NCBI RefSeq assembly: GCF_017744695.1
Contig: NZ_JAGIAS010000002.1
Coordinates: forward strand, 124,001-188,000
Length of the DNA: 64,000 nucleotides
Origin: Dyadobacter sp.
GTDB taxonomy: Bacteria; Bacteroidota; Bacteroidia; Cytophagales; Spirosomataceae
Direction of reading: 5' to 3'
The notes beneath the pieces were generated by a model. It worked only from the letters and a program-made list of their open reading frames with translations, was not told the DNA's origin and made no database searches. Positions 1-8,713 of this stretch are shown here, one piece after another. The position numbers and the translations under genes are program-made. Position 1 is the stretch's first letter. The number at the start of each line of letters is the position of its first letter.

Positions 1-611
1 TCCGGGCATTCGGGAAGATCGATGTCGTGCTCAACAATGCGGGCATGGGTACGTATGGCGCGCTCGAACTGGCGAAAGAGGAGGACATCGACTGGCAGTT
101 TGCGGTGAACACACGCGGCCCCATTAATGTGATCCGCGCGTTCCTGCCGCATTTCCGGGCCAACGGAGGAGGGATGTTCATTAATGTCAGCTCGTTTATG
201 GGCGTTACCACGGCGGTCCCGCTGGGCTCGCTTTACAATATGTCGAAATTCGCTTTGGAAGGATTGATCGAAGGGTTGTACTACGAATTAAAGCCGCTGA
301 ATATCGAATTACGTCTGATCGAACAGGGCGGGTCGAAAGGAAATAACTTCCAGGAAAGTATCGTCTGGAACACGCATCCGGAAATAACAGCCTATGATGG
401 GTTAACCGAAAAGCTCCGGTCGATTATGGCGGGCGCCGACGACAGCCAACTCGACGATCCGATGGAGATTGTCAATGTAATTCACAGTCTCGCGACGCGG
501 GAAACCAATCAATTCCGGAATGTGATCGGTTCAACAGGCAATCAATTAATGCAACTGCGTCATTCGCTGCCGATAGAAGAATACATGGACACAATGCGGA
601 GCTATTTTTAA
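1..611 (+). CDS. SDR family oxidoreductase, 5' end outside window
   Basis: The reading frame is already open at base 3, so the N-terminal Rossmann glycine motif (TGxxxGIG) lies outside the window; about 202 residues remain of a family that is usually 250-290. Visible SDR motifs are NNAG at the start, the catalytic Ser in NVSS, and the YxxxK pair in YNMSK. The sequence resembles classical short-chain dehydrogenases that reduce or oxidise a carbonyl/alcohol with NAD(P)H in the cytoplasm. The substrate cannot be read from the sequence. An internal GTG at base 27 is not a real start, because the FGKIDVVLNNAG block spans it. Confidence 0.85.
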   Translation, partial: RAFGKIDVVLNNAGMGTYGALELAKEEDIDWQFAVNTRGPINVIRAFLPHFRANGGGMFINVSSFMGVTTAVPLGSLYNMSKFALEGLIEGLYYELKPLNIELRLIEQGGSKGNNFQESIVWNTHPEITAYDGLTEKLRSIMAGADDSQLDDPMEIVNVIHSLATRETNQFRNVIGSTGNQLMQLRHSLPIEEYMDTMRSYF

Positions 612-649
612 GTTTGTTTAAAACGGTGGCGTAAGATCCCGCCGCCGTT

Positions 650-1000
650 TTAACGGTTTGCCAATGGATATTGCAGGTAAATGATGATCAGGTTAAGAAA
701 TAGAAACGGAAGCTCAATGGCCACGCCTTTCAGATCTTTTTCCAGTAAATGAAAGCAAATGATCATTAAGATGGTGGCGGCCATCAGAAAATTACCCCAA
801 ACAAATGTTTTTGGAAATAAAATCAACAATGCGCTGGCTATTGTGACGATTCCGTTGATCATCACGCCGGTTTTGGTAAAGCCCCATTTGCCGAACATTT
901 CAAGCATTTCGGGCTTTCCGCTGGTCATTGCCCATCCTTGTTTGAGGCCCATGAATACCGCGATCAATATCAGAATTCCATTGATTATTTTAAGGATCAT
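650..1000 (-). CDS. Small DoxX-like membrane protein
   Basis: A 116-residue, strongly hydrophobic protein with about four predicted membrane helices, a length and pattern like DoxX/DoxX-like small membrane proteins. An upstream TTG at 1027 would add nine residues; I prefer the ATG at 1000 because it starts directly before the first helix. It converges with the SDR gene, only about 38 bases away. No catalytic residues are apparent and the role is unknown; the family assignment is by general resemblance only. Confidence 0.6.
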   Translation of the reverse strand: MILKIINGILILIAVFMGLKQGWAMTSGKPEMLEMFGKWGFTKTGVMINGIVTIASALLILFPKTFVWGNFLMAATILMIICFHLLEKDLKGVAIELPFLFLNLIIIYLQYPLANR

Positions 1001-1110
1001 TGCAGTGATTAGTTTGGAGGTTAACAAGGTTAATTTAGGTCAATTTTTGGTTTTAATTTGTTGGTAACCGAAGTTATATTATTTTGGTAAAGAATATAAC
1101 TACCTGGGAT

Positions 1111-1335
1111 ATGAACATACTAACCTTTCTCGGCCTTGGGCAAATCGAATTGATGCTGATCTCCGCTATGCTGCTTCCGATGCTGCTGACGCTTTGGGCA
1201 TTGATCGACGCTATCCGCAGCGAATTTGTAAAAGATGTGAATAAGATAGTCTGGATTCTGGTAATTCTTTGCGTACCCCTTGCCGGCGGGATTTTGTATT
1301 TTATTTTTGCCCGCAAACAGAAACTAACGGCATAA
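1111..1335 (+). CDS. Small two-helix membrane protein, PLDc_N-like
   Basis: A 74-residue protein with two hydrophobic helices separated by a short charged stretch (IDAIRSEF, then KDVNKIVW) and ending in YFIFARKQK. This W-x-D ... K-x-x-W ... G-x-x-Y-F layout resembles the PLDc_N domain (the N-terminal membrane segment of cardiolipin synthases), which often occurs alone in Bacteroidota as a small inner-membrane protein of unknown function. An in-frame TTG at 1084 would add nine residues, but the ATG at 1111 fits better. It is divergent from the DoxX-like gene. Confidence 0.6.
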   Translation: MNILTFLGLGQIELMLISAMLLPMLLTLWALIDAIRSEFVKDVNKIVWILVILCVPLAGGILYFIFARKQKLTA

Positions 1336-1365
1336 ATAAAGCCGGATTATTGATAACCCTGGTTC

Positions 1366-2895
1366 TTACAACGGCCGGGTATAACCTTGTGCCTTTTGCT
1401 TTTCTAAAAGCGCTTTGAGCTCCTTTGCAATTTCAGGTTGCTTTTCAAACAGATTCGTTGTTTCCGACGGATCGTTTTCAATATTGTAGAGCTGTCCCTC
1501 CGGGTCTGAAGCCTCGCCTTTCGATGACCACCCGCCGCTTCCTTTACCATCTATGAATTTCCATTGGCCGCGGCGGATGGCAAACATGCCGTCGATCGAA
1601 TGATGAATGACGCTTGGCCTCACAGGCGCACGATCGCCCGCACTACGCAACAGGTGGGCGAAGCTGAAACTGTCCTGTCCGGCATTCCGGCCGAGCTTTT
1701 GGCCGGTAATGGACGCCAGCGTGGCCATTAAGTCTGTAAGGCAAATGGTCTGAGCGCTTTTTCCACCTTTTTTCACGACAGCAGGCCAGCGCAGAATGAA
1801 CGGAACGCGATGGCCACCTTCCCAGATGTCCGATTTTTCGCCCCGGTAAATGTAATTGGCGCGGTGGGCCGGGTAGGTTTCCTGATCACCGGGTTTCCAA
1901 TCGGCACCGTTGTCGGAAGTGAAAATAACCAGCGTATTGTTTGCAATACCCAGGCTGTCGAGCAAATGCATCACCGTGCCTACGACGGCATCGGTGTGGT
2001 GTACGAAATCGCCGTAAATTCCTGCTTTGGAGCTGCCCTGATGCGCTTCCGACGGCAGCCACGGCGTATGTGGGCTCGATAACGGCAAGTACAAAAAGAA
2101 TGGCCTGGACTGGTTTCGGGCTGATTCGGAAATGAACTTTTTAGCCTCCTGGCCGAAAATGTCAAGTGTTTGCCGGACGTCGAAGCTTTGAGAGCCCTTA
2201 CCGTCGCGCCAGAAAACACCGCGGGGAGTTTTGTTGCCGGCAATGTCGGTCATGCGCGGATCGAGCGGTTTGCCATTTTGGAGGTAAACATAGGGGGCGA
2301 TATCCAGTGAGGCCGGGATGATGAAGCTGTGGTCGAAACCGAGGTCATTGGGACCGGCGGTGACGCCTTTTTCGAGGGCCAGGTTCTCGTTCCTCGTCCA
2401 GTCGGCATCATACTCTGCGTGATCAATAGTTTTAGAGGCATCGGTTTTTACCCAATCGAGGCCCAGGTGCCATTTTCCCACAACACCTGTCCGGTACCCG
2501 GCCTTTTTCATCAGATCGGCTACGGTGAAGCGGTCGTTTTCAATGAGCATGGGGGAGTATCCGCCCAGAACCCCTTTTTTTAGCCTTGAACGGAATGCAT
2601 ACCTGCCCGTGAGTATCCCGTAACGCGTAGGCGTACACACGGCCGAGCCCGAATGTGCATCCGTGAAAACAAGCCCGTTGGAGGCGAGTTTATCCAGATT
2701 CGGGGTACTGATCTGAGAGTTGGAATTAAGGCAGGATAAGTCGCCTGAACCGAGATCGTCGGCAAGTATATAGATCACGTTCGGCTGACGTGCCGTGCCT
2801 TCGGCGAGGCTCTTTTTACGGAATACCAGCAACGCCGACGTCGCCAGCAACAGCATCAGGACCGTATAACTCAGATTAGGGTAACTTCGGAACAT
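1366..2895 (-). CDS. Secreted sulfatase (formylglycine-dependent)
   Basis: A 509-residue type I sulfatase. It begins with a hydrophobic export segment or membrane anchor. The metal-binding pair ADD is at about residues 44-46, and the CxPxR motif is CTPTR with Cys at about residue 87; this Cys is normally converted to formylglycine by a separate maturase. The FTSDNGAD block supplies further metal ligands. Sulfatases hydrolyse sulfate esters, in Bacteroidota typically from sulfated glycans. A GTG at 2913 would add six residues; I prefer ATG 2895. It stands alone, not inside the SusC/SusD locus, so the substrate is unknown. Confidence 0.9.
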   Translation of the reverse strand: MFRSYPNLSYTVLMLLLATSALLVFRKKSLAEGTARQPNVIYILADDLGSGDLSCLNSNSQISTPNLDKLASNGLVFTDAHSGSAVCTPTRYGILTGRYAFRSRLKKGVLGGYSPMLIENDRFTVADLMKKAGYRTGVVGKWHLGLDWVKTDASKTIDHAEYDADWTRNENLALEKGVTAGPNDLGFDHSFIIPASLDIAPYVYLQNGKPLDPRMTDIAGNKTPRGVFWRDGKGSQSFDVRQTLDIFGQEAKKFISESARNQSRPFFLYLPLSSPHTPWLPSEAHQGSSKAGIYGDFVHHTDAVVGTVMHLLDSLGIANNTLVIFTSDNGADWKPGDQETYPAHRANYIYRGEKSDIWEGGHRVPFILRWPAVVKKGGKSAQTICLTDLMATLASITGQKLGRNAGQDSFSFAHLLRSAGDRAPVRPSVIHHSIDGMFAIRRGQWKFIDGKGSGGWSSKGEASDPEGQLYNIENDPSETTNLFEKQPEIAKELKALLEKQKAQGYTRPL

Positions 2896-3002
2896 AACGA
2901 AATGGGGTGTCACCGTTCGGAACGGGGCGGGTTAAGGAGTATTCTACTAACTTACTAGACAAATAAAGGGAAAGGCCGAGAGATTTGCAAAAAGTGCAGG
3001 GC

Positions 3003-3254
3003 AAAAAAATGGCGGCCATTTACAGGCCGCCTGCAACCCACAACAAAGAGTGGCACAGCATTAATCTGCGCTTACATAATTGTAGTCCTTGACTAATCTT
3101 GGGCTTTTACAAGCCTGTATTTGTGGTCAGCTATCACATTAACTCATGGAAAACAGCAACTGAGTTGCTTGCCGTTCGTTCGTTGGTCCGACCGGCGCCG
3201 GAAATGAGGTCGCCCAGAAATCCGGTTCCTGTAATGTGATAAAAGAGGTTGCGA
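3003..3254 (-). ncRNA. Candidate structured small RNA, unassigned family
   Basis: No protein gene fits here, yet the minus strand has a complete transcription unit. It has a canonical Bacteroidota promoter (TTTG at 3288-3285, 19-bp spacer, TAATTTTG at 3265-3258) and a 7-bp GC hairpin (3025-3031 with 3011-3017) followed by a run of seven T. The predicted transcript is about 245 nt. Its 5' segment GCAACC (3252-3247) can pair with GGTTGC (3038-3033) just before the terminator. ATCACATTA (3240-3232) can pair with TAATGTGAT (about 3140-3132), and AGCAAC-TCA-GTTGCT forms a local hairpin. It does not show tmRNA, RNase P or SRP hallmarks that I can recognise. Confidence 0.55.
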
Positions 3255-3257
3255 CAG

Positions 3258-3288
3258 CAAAATTAACACATTCATTTCTTCCCGCAAA
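3258..3288 (-). promoter_or_regulatory. Canonical sigma-A promoter of the candidate small RNA
   Basis: On the minus strand, TTTG (3288-3285) is followed after exactly 19 bp by TAATTTTG (3265-3258). This matches the Bacteroidota -33/-7 consensus TTTG ... TAnnTTTG at the expected spacing. Transcription would start near 3254. Confidence 0.6.
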
Positions 3289-3438
3289 ACCTTATCGGAT
3301 TGATAGGCCCACTCACTTTCTGATAGAGTCGGCCAGATCTGTCAAATGGCAATATACGCCGCATTTGTTGTATCCATAGGTGGAATTGGGGCTTAAAAGC
3401 GCCTTTTGGCATGGCTTTTGAGAGCGTTTGGGCATATT

Positions 3439-5676
3439 ATGGAAAGTTTATCTCAGTCAGTTAATGCGGGAAGGCTCATTATTGTCGCATACCGGTTGCC
3501 GTTCAAGGTGGTCCGTGATGGTGACGTTTCCCGACTATTTCAAAATTCAGGCGGGTTGGTTTCAGCGGTCCTTTCGCTGGTAAAAGATCAGCAGAACGAG
3601 GCCTTTGATGCCCATCAGAAGATCCAGTGGATTGGTTTTTCCGAGAATACCCCGGAAGAGCTGGAAGGGCAGTCGATGGAGAATGAAAACTTCCGGGCGC
3701 ACCCGGTTTTTATCCCCGACGAACTCAACGAAAATTATTATGAAGGCTTCTGTAACAACCTGATATGGCCGCTTTGCCATTACTTCCCTTCGCTGGCGCG
3801 GTTTCATGATGTCTATTTCGATGCCTACCGCGAGGCGCATGAGTTGTTCTTCGAAAAAGTGAAGGAAGTGATCCGTCCGGGCGATGTGGTGTGGGTACAG
3901 GACTATCAGTTGATGCTGCTTCCGCAAATGATCCGGAATGCATTTCCCGAGAACAAAATCGGCTTCTTTTTTCATATTCCTTTTCCCTCTTTCGAGCTAT
4001 TCAGGATGCTGCCGGTGAAGTGGAGAAAGGCAATTGTGGATGGTATCCTGGGGGCAGATGTAGTAGGGTTCCATACCAATGATTATGTGGAATATTTTTT
4101 AAAAGCGGCGAGACTTGTCTCCGAATTGGGGAATAAATTGCATTACATTAACCTGGGCAACCGCATTGTAAAGGTCGATTCATTTCCGATCAGCATCGAT
4201 TTCGATAAATTCAACGATGCCTACGACGATCCGGATGTGACAGCCGCCCGTTCCGACGCCCGCCAATCGCTGAAAGAAAAAATCATATTCTCCGTCGATC
4301 GTCTCGATTATTCCAAAGGCATTATCCACCGCTTGCACGGTTATCAGCGCTTTCTCGAACAAAACCCGGATTGGCACGAAAAGGTATCGTTTGTGATGGT
4401 GGTCGTTCCGTCGAGGGATACCATTGAACAGTACCAGCAAATGAAGTCGGATATTGATCAGACCGTTGGGAAAATCAATGCCGATTTTGGCACGATATCC
4501 TGGCAACCCATCATATATCAGTACCGTTCGATGCCCTATCATGAAATGGTAGGTATGTACACAGCCAGCGACGTCGCGCTCATCACGCCCGTACGCGACG
4601 GGATGAACCTCGTTTGCAAAGAGTACGTAGCCAGCCGGAAGGATGGCCTGGGCGTGTTGATATTGAGCGAAATGGCAGGTGCTGCAGCCGAGTTGGGGGA
4701 GGCCCTGATCATTAATCCCCTCGATCGCCAGGACATTGCGGATGCGATCAAAACCGGTTTTGAAATGCCCGAAGACGAGCAAAACAAACGAATGGAGGCC
4801 ATGCGCGAAAGGATCCGGGATTATGATGTGTTTGCATGGACGAGTGACTTTTTTACCCAAATGACAATGCTAGAATTAGAACACGACCGTTTGCGCCAGG
4901 TTTTCCTGAATAACAAGGGCATCGACGCAATCCGGCACGCTTATCAGTTATCCAACAACAGGATTCTCTTTTTCGATTACGATGGTACGCTCGCGCCGAT
5001 CGTCCCCGATCCGGCCAAAGCGATCATGAGCGAGGATGTGAAGAAATTACTGAATGAAATAGCCAAACGCGACACCGTGGTGATCGTCAGCGGCCGCGAC
5101 CGCTATTTTCTCGACAAGCTTTTCAGTGACCTGCCGGTTCATATGATCGCCGAGCATGGCGCGCTGATCAAAGCCAAAGAGTCCGGTGAATGGCAGTTGA
5201 ATGAAAATTATGAGGAAAACTGGAAGGACGGTATCCGCCCGATGATGCAGATCTATGCCAAACGTTGTCCCGGCGCATTCGTAGAGGAAAAAGAAACCGC
5301 ATTGGCCTGGCATTACCGGACTGCCGACGACAAAGAATACGCGAGCCGTCGTGCGCAGGAGCTGCTCTGGCAACTCAAAAACTATATCCAGCCCGAATTG
5401 AATTTGCAGGTGATCGACGGCAATAAGGTAGTGGAAGTCAAGAAAACCGCTTTCAACAAAGGGACTGCCACGCGCACATTTGCGGAGGGGGGAGATTTCG
5501 ATTTCATCCTGGCTATCGGCGACGATACGACCGACGAAGACATGTTCGAGGCATTGCCTGAAACGTCTTTTACCATTAAAATCGGGGATGATCTTTCTGC
5601 TGCGCGAAACCACATTCGCAGCCAGGACGAAGTTTTCCACTTCCTGCATTTTATGGTCTCGCCCGTAGGCGAGTAG
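3439..5676 (+). CDS. otsAB: Bifunctional trehalose-6-phosphate synthase / phosphatase
   Basis: A 745-residue fusion that makes trehalose in two steps: UDP-glucose plus glucose-6-phosphate to trehalose-6-phosphate, then dephosphorylation. The N-terminal GT20 (OtsA) part carries VWVQDYQLMLLP, FFFHIPFPS, VDRLDYSKGI and DGMNLVCKEYVA, all typical of the family. The C-terminal HAD (OtsB) part begins near residue 510 with the phospho-acceptor motif DYDGT and ends with GDDTTDEDMF. ATG 3439 is chosen because the conserved RLIIVAYRLP block starts soon after it; a TTG at 3406 is in frame. Trehalose is a cytoplasmic osmolyte and stress protectant. It is followed closely by a Crp/Fnr regulator. Confidence 0.95.
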   Translation: MESLSQSVNAGRLIIVAYRLPFKVVRDGDVSRLFQNSGGLVSAVLSLVKDQQNEAFDAHQKIQWIGFSENTPEELEGQSMENENFRAHPVFIPDELNENYYEGFCNNLIWPLCHYFPSLARFHDVYFDAYREAHELFFEKVKEVIRPGDVVWVQDYQLMLLPQMIRNAFPENKIGFFFHIPFPSFELFRMLPVKWRKAIVDGILGADVVGFHTNDYVEYFLKAARLVSELGNKLHYINLGNRIVKVDSFPISIDFDKFNDAYDDPDVTAARSDARQSLKEKIIFSVDRLDYSKGIIHRLHGYQRFLEQNPDWHEKVSFVMVVVPSRDTIEQYQQMKSDIDQTVGKINADFGTISWQPIIYQYRSMPYHEMVGMYTASDVALITPVRDGMNLVCKEYVASRKDGLGVLILSEMAGAAAELGEALIINPLDRQDIADAIKTGFEMPEDEQNKRMEAMRERIRDYDVFAWTSDFFTQMTMLELEHDRLRQVFLNNKGIDAIRHAYQLSNNRILFFDYDGTLAPIVPDPAKAIMSEDVKKLLNEIAKRDTVVIVSGRDRYFLDKLFSDLPVHMIAEHGALIKAKESGEWQLNENYEENWKDGIRPMMQIYAKRCPGAFVEEKETALAWHYRTADDKEYASRRAQELLWQLKNYIQPELNLQVIDGNKVVEVKKTAFNKGTATRTFAEGGDFDFILAIGDDTTDEDMFEALPETSFTIKIGDDLSAARNHIRSQDEVFHFLHFMVSPVGE

Positions 5677-5703
5677 GAAGCGCTTTCGTATTTTAGCGGT
5701 TCT

Positions 5704-6288
5704 ATGGAGGAACCGCTAAAATTACTTCATTCGGTCGTTCAGGCCATTCATCCACTCGATCAGTCCGATTGGGAAGCGCTCTCGCAAATTTGGAAACCGT
5801 TCCATGCGCGGCGAAAAGAGATCATTACCTCCGCGGGTGAAACCGAGCGGTACGTCTATTTCGTTACGGACGGCGTCCAGCGTATTTATTATCTGGACGA
5901 CCAGAGCCGTGAGGCGACTATCGCGTTTACATACAGACCTTCGTTCGGCGGCATTATCGATTCGGCATTTATGGAAGGTCCGTCGCGGTATTATTACGAA
6001 ACGCTTACGCCTTCGGCCTTCATCCGGGCATCTTGCAGTGAGTTTAAGGAGGTCGCTTACGAACGACCGGGCATTGAGCGGATGTTGCGCGCAGGCATGA
6101 CGCAGACACTTTCCGGCATTCTGGAACGCCTGGTAGAAGTGCAATGCTTTTCTTCGGAGGATAAATTCCGTAATCTGCTGAAACGCAGCCCGCACATCCT
6201 GCAACTGGTGCCTCATAAATACCTGGCCAATTACCTGGGTATCGATCCGACCAATTTCAGCAAGCTTGTGAATAAGGTACGCATTTGA
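5704..6288 (+). CDS. Crp/Fnr family transcriptional regulator
   Basis: A 194-residue protein with a cyclic-nucleotide-binding-like beta-roll in its first ~115 residues (including VYFVTDGVQRIYYLDD) and a helical C-terminal part ending in an HTH-like segment, LANYLGIDPTNFSKLVNKVR. Bacteroidota contain many such Crp-like regulators that sense unknown ligands. It lies 27 bases after the trehalose gene on the same strand, so co-transcription is possible. No cysteine cluster for an Fe-S cofactor is visible, which argues against a true Fnr. Confidence 0.8.
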   Translation: MEEPLKLLHSVVQAIHPLDQSDWEALSQIWKPFHARRKEIITSAGETERYVYFVTDGVQRIYYLDDQSREATIAFTYRPSFGGIIDSAFMEGPSRYYYETLTPSAFIRASCSEFKEVAYERPGIERMLRAGMTQTLSGILERLVEVQCFSSEDKFRNLLKRSPHILQLVPHKYLANYLGIDPTNFSKLVNKVRI

Positions 6289-6360
6289 AAATGTTGGTTT
6301 TTACCAAATATTTCAAACAGCCGGATGCGCAACTTTGCAATATCAAAGTATAGAACGCCC

Positions 6361-6924
6361 ATGAAAACCATTAGCAAGAAGGAATTACTGGAAAAACTCG
6401 ATGACGTGGTCGAGCAACATATTGCGGACGCTGTCGCTCTGTTTCAGAACAGGGACAGCGAATTTCTGAATCGGCCGTCGGCTATCGGTGGTTGGAGCAT
6501 TGTGCAGTGCCTGGACCATTTGAACAGCTACGGGCATTACTATCTGCCCCGCATGCGCGACAAACTCCGGTCTGCGCCACCGGCGGAGACGGAAGGTTTT
6601 ACCAGCACCTGGATGGGAGCCTACTTTACGAAAATGATGGACCCGGAAACCGGAAAACGCAAGTACAAAGCTTTTAAGGGACATATTCCACCTTCACAAC
6701 TGGATTCGGCCAGTGTGGTAAGCGAGTTTATCCGGCAGCAGGAAGAGTTGCTGTATCTCTTGCGCGACGGCCTGCACAAGGACCTCGACGCCATTCGGAT
6801 TCCTGTATCGATCCTGCCATTTATCCGAATGAAAGTCGGGGATGTTTTCCAGTTCCTTATAGCGCACAACGAACGCCATATGCAGCAGGCAAAACGGAAC
6901 CTGGTACCTGAAAGCATTTATTAG
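6361..6924 (+). CDS. DinB-like four-helix protein
   Basis: A 187-residue protein of the DinB/YfiT-like superfamily: helical, with one conserved histidine in QCLDHLN and two in a late HNERHMQQ motif, the three positions that usually bind a divalent metal. These proteins are thought to act as metal-dependent thiol transferases or similar enzymes, but the substrate here is unknown. An in-frame ATG at 6325 would add 12 residues; ATG 6361 gives a more typical beginning (MKTISKKELLEKLDD). It follows the Crp/Fnr gene by about 70 bases and ends at a good intrinsic terminator. Confidence 0.75.
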   Translation: MKTISKKELLEKLDDVVEQHIADAVALFQNRDSEFLNRPSAIGGWSIVQCLDHLNSYGHYYLPRMRDKLRSAPPAETEGFTSTWMGAYFTKMMDPETGKRKYKAFKGHIPPSQLDSASVVSEFIRQQEELLYLLRDGLHKDLDAIRIPVSILPFIRMKVGDVFQFLIAHNERHMQQAKRNLVPESIY

Positions 6925-6942
6925 CCAATATACACGTTTGAC

Positions 6943-6968
6943 GCCGGCTCGCTCAGGCCGGCTTTTTT
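6943..6968 (+). terminator. Intrinsic terminator after the DinB-like gene
   Basis: GCCGGC (6943-6948) pairs with GCCGGC (6957-6962) across an 8-nt loop and is followed directly by six T. Confidence 0.8.
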
Positions 6969-7041
6969 GCATAAAAAAAGCAGTCACCTTAAAGATGACT
7001 GCCTGGAAAAGGGAGATGGATAGCCGTTAAACGTCAGTATG

Positions 7042-7305
7042 TTATGCGATTGCAAGGCCGTTGGTATCCAACCGGGCCTCATTCATGTTTTCGAGCTTGA
7101 TAAAGTGGCAAACATAACCGGCCGACCGCAGGGCAAGCTGGATGCGCGTAAAATCCGGTAGTTCGGAGGTAAGGGTCAAAAGGAAGTCCTGAAAATCGTA
7201 GGCCCAGTGTTTGACATTCAACTGTTTCAGGCAATCGTGCAGCTTTTGCAGCGATTTGCTCGCCTGGATATGCGTGCGGAAGAAAATTTTATATGTATTG
7301 GCCAT
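7042..7305 (-). CDS. Small conserved-looking protein of unknown function
   Basis: An 87-residue protein, no signal peptide or membrane segment, no cysteine metal motif. It begins MANTYKIFFRTHIQASKSL and alternates predicted strands and helices (KIFFRTHI, a helix to about residue 26, then FLLTLTSELPDFTRIQLALRSAGY), a pattern compatible with a small ferredoxin-like fold. I do not recognise the family. It is a single-gene unit flanked by terminators on both sides. Confidence 0.6.
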   Translation of the reverse strand: MANTYKIFFRTHIQASKSLQKLHDCLKQLNVKHWAYDFQDFLLTLTSELPDFTRIQLALRSAGYVCHFIKLENMNEARLDTNGLAIA

Positions 7306-7433
7306 TGGTCGTTACGTGAAATTTAGGGGTCGGATGTTACCGACCTGATTTAGATCGTTGATTTAATAATTCAAAGCTAGGTCTTATTTAAAATGATTCC
7401 AAATAAATTCGGGCCTTTATTTGGTGTAAAAAC

Positions 7434-7477
7434 AAAAAAAGCTCCGCAACCATGGTACCAAGTTGCGAAGCTTTTTT
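7434..7477 (-). terminator. Bidirectional intrinsic terminator
   Basis: AAAAAAAGCTCCGCAAC is mirrored by GTTGCGAAGCTTTTTT, giving a long stem with T-runs on both strands. It ends the minus-strand operon that finishes with the M19 dipeptidase at 7552. Confidence 0.8.
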
Positions 7478-7551
7478 GAGAACTCCTTTTAGTGCTATAT
7501 TAAGAATTTATTAGATTTTATAAATTCTTGCAAAATAGTAGGCTAATGCCG

Positions 7552-8622
7552 TCAGGCCCAGTTCCTTTCCAGAAAATCGACCCAGTTGCGCCACATAATG
7601 CGTTCGATATCGTTTGCAGAATAGCCTCGTGCAGCCAGTAGGCCGGGGATCGTTTGAAGATCTGCGATGGAATCGAGGTCGCCCGGTGACTGTTCTTTCC
7701 CATAGGCGCCATCCAGATCGGAGCCGATGCCGACATGCAATGCATTACCTGCAATCTGGCAAATATGGTCGATGTGCTGCACGACGTGCTCAATTTTCAG
7801 GCCGGTGCTTTCAGGTGTCGATTTGCCGCGTATCCAGCCCGGGATCATCATCCAGGCATCGAACGCCATACCGATCACAGCTTCGCGTTCCAGCAAAACC
7901 TTGATCATTTCATCGGAAAACTGACGGTTGTGCGGCGTAATGGCGCGAACAAGGTTATGGCTCGCCCAAACAGGGCCTTTGTATAAATCCATTGCCTCCC
8001 AGAATGCCGTATCGCACAGGTGGGTCGCATCGAGGATCATATCGAGCAGGTCCATTTCGCGGAGCAAGTCTTTTCCCTTCTCGCTCAGCGGCGCGTCGGA
8101 ATCCGTCCCGTACGCGTACACGCCCGGACCATAATGCGCAGGCCCGATCGCCCGCAGGCCATAGCCATAAGCGGTTTCGAGGTTTTTGAGACTTACAAAT
8201 GAATCGGCACCTTCCAGGCTCAGAATGTAGCCGATAGGTAAGCCCTCGGTCGATTCGGCATTCTGCCATAGTTCCAGGTGGCTGCGGAGACCGGCCAGTC
8301 CGGTGATCTGTACCATCTCACCGGCTTCTTCCATGGCCTTGTACCAGGCAACCTGCGCCTGTGTAATGGCCCACGCCTGGGCCTGAGAATGCCAGCCGGG
8401 TATTTTGCTGTCCGGCTTAATGTAGCGGCCTATTTGCGTGGCCACACAGAGCCCGATATTGCCTTTACGCATTTCCGGGAAACTCACTACCCCTTTACCA
8501 CGGTCGGGCTTGTCGGTGAGGTTCTTTTCCCGGTTGCGGATCGAATACAGATCTTGTGTAAGGTCCCGGTTCCATTCCACGGCATTCATGGAAAGGTCGA
8601 GGTGTGCGTCGAAGAGGAACAT
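7552..8622 (-). CDS. Membrane dipeptidase (peptidase M19, renal dipeptidase family)
   Basis: A 356-residue zinc dipeptidase of the amidohydrolase superfamily. The first zinc ligands are H-x-D in DAHLD (residues 7 and 9), the bridging Glu is in SLEGAD, and further His ligands are in DATHLCD and WASHNLVRA. Family members cleave dipeptides, often with a D-residue at the C-terminal position. ATG 8622 is chosen; the frame stays open upstream only because it runs through an octamer repeat whose translation (FTHSLIRSFTHS) is not protein-like. It is the last gene of a minus-strand operon with a D-serine-dehydratase-like enzyme, RidA and a GntP permease, which points to use of D-amino-acid-containing dipeptides. 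Confidence 0.88.
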   Translation of the reverse strand: MFLFDAHLDLSMNAVEWNRDLTQDLYSIRNREKNLTDKPDRGKGVVSFPEMRKGNIGLCVATQIGRYIKPDSKIPGWHSQAQAWAITQAQVAWYKAMEEAGEMVQITGLAGLRSHLELWQNAESTEGLPIGYILSLEGADSFVSLKNLETAYGYGLRAIGPAHYGPGVYAYGTDSDAPLSEKGKDLLREMDLLDMILDATHLCDTAFWEAMDLYKGPVWASHNLVRAITPHNRQFSDEMIKVLLEREAVIGMAFDAWMMIPGWIRGKSTPESTGLKIEHVVQHIDHICQIAGNALHVGIGSDLDGAYGKEQSPGDLDSIADLQTIPGLLAARGYSANDIERIMWRNWVDFLERNWA

Positions 8623-8632
8623 AATGAATTTC

Positions 8633-8705
8633 GAATGAGTGAATGAGCGAATGAGTGAATGAGTGAATGCGAATACTATTCTCTCATTCACTCATTCGCT
8701 CATTC
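8633..8705. repeat. Octanucleotide repeat arranged as a 23-bp perfect hairpin
   Basis: Tandem units of GAATGAGT/GAATGAGC run from 8633 to 8672. The block 8641-8663 is the exact reverse complement of 8683-8705, with a 19-nt loop. It fills the spacer between the dipeptidase start and the end of the PLP-enzyme gene. Confidence 0.9.
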
Positions 8706-8713
8706 AAAATTAT

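Noticed and set aside
759..1067. Plus-strand frame over the DoxX-like gene
   Set aside because: It is antisense to a well-formed membrane protein with the expected hydrophobic pattern, and has no recognisable domain.
3003..3254. 6S RNA, tmRNA, RNase P or SRP RNA
   Set aside because: None of the sequence hallmarks I know for these are present, and the long pairings are not laid out as in 6S RNA. A diverged 6S cannot be fully excluded.
8623..8691. N-terminal extension of the M19 dipeptidase
   Set aside because: The added residues translate the octamer repeat (FTHSLIRSFTHS); the family normally starts close to the HxD motif.
8633..8705. Regular repeats looking like a small CRISPR array
   Set aside because: The units are 8 bp with no unique spacers, and the two halves are reverse complements; no cas genes are nearby.
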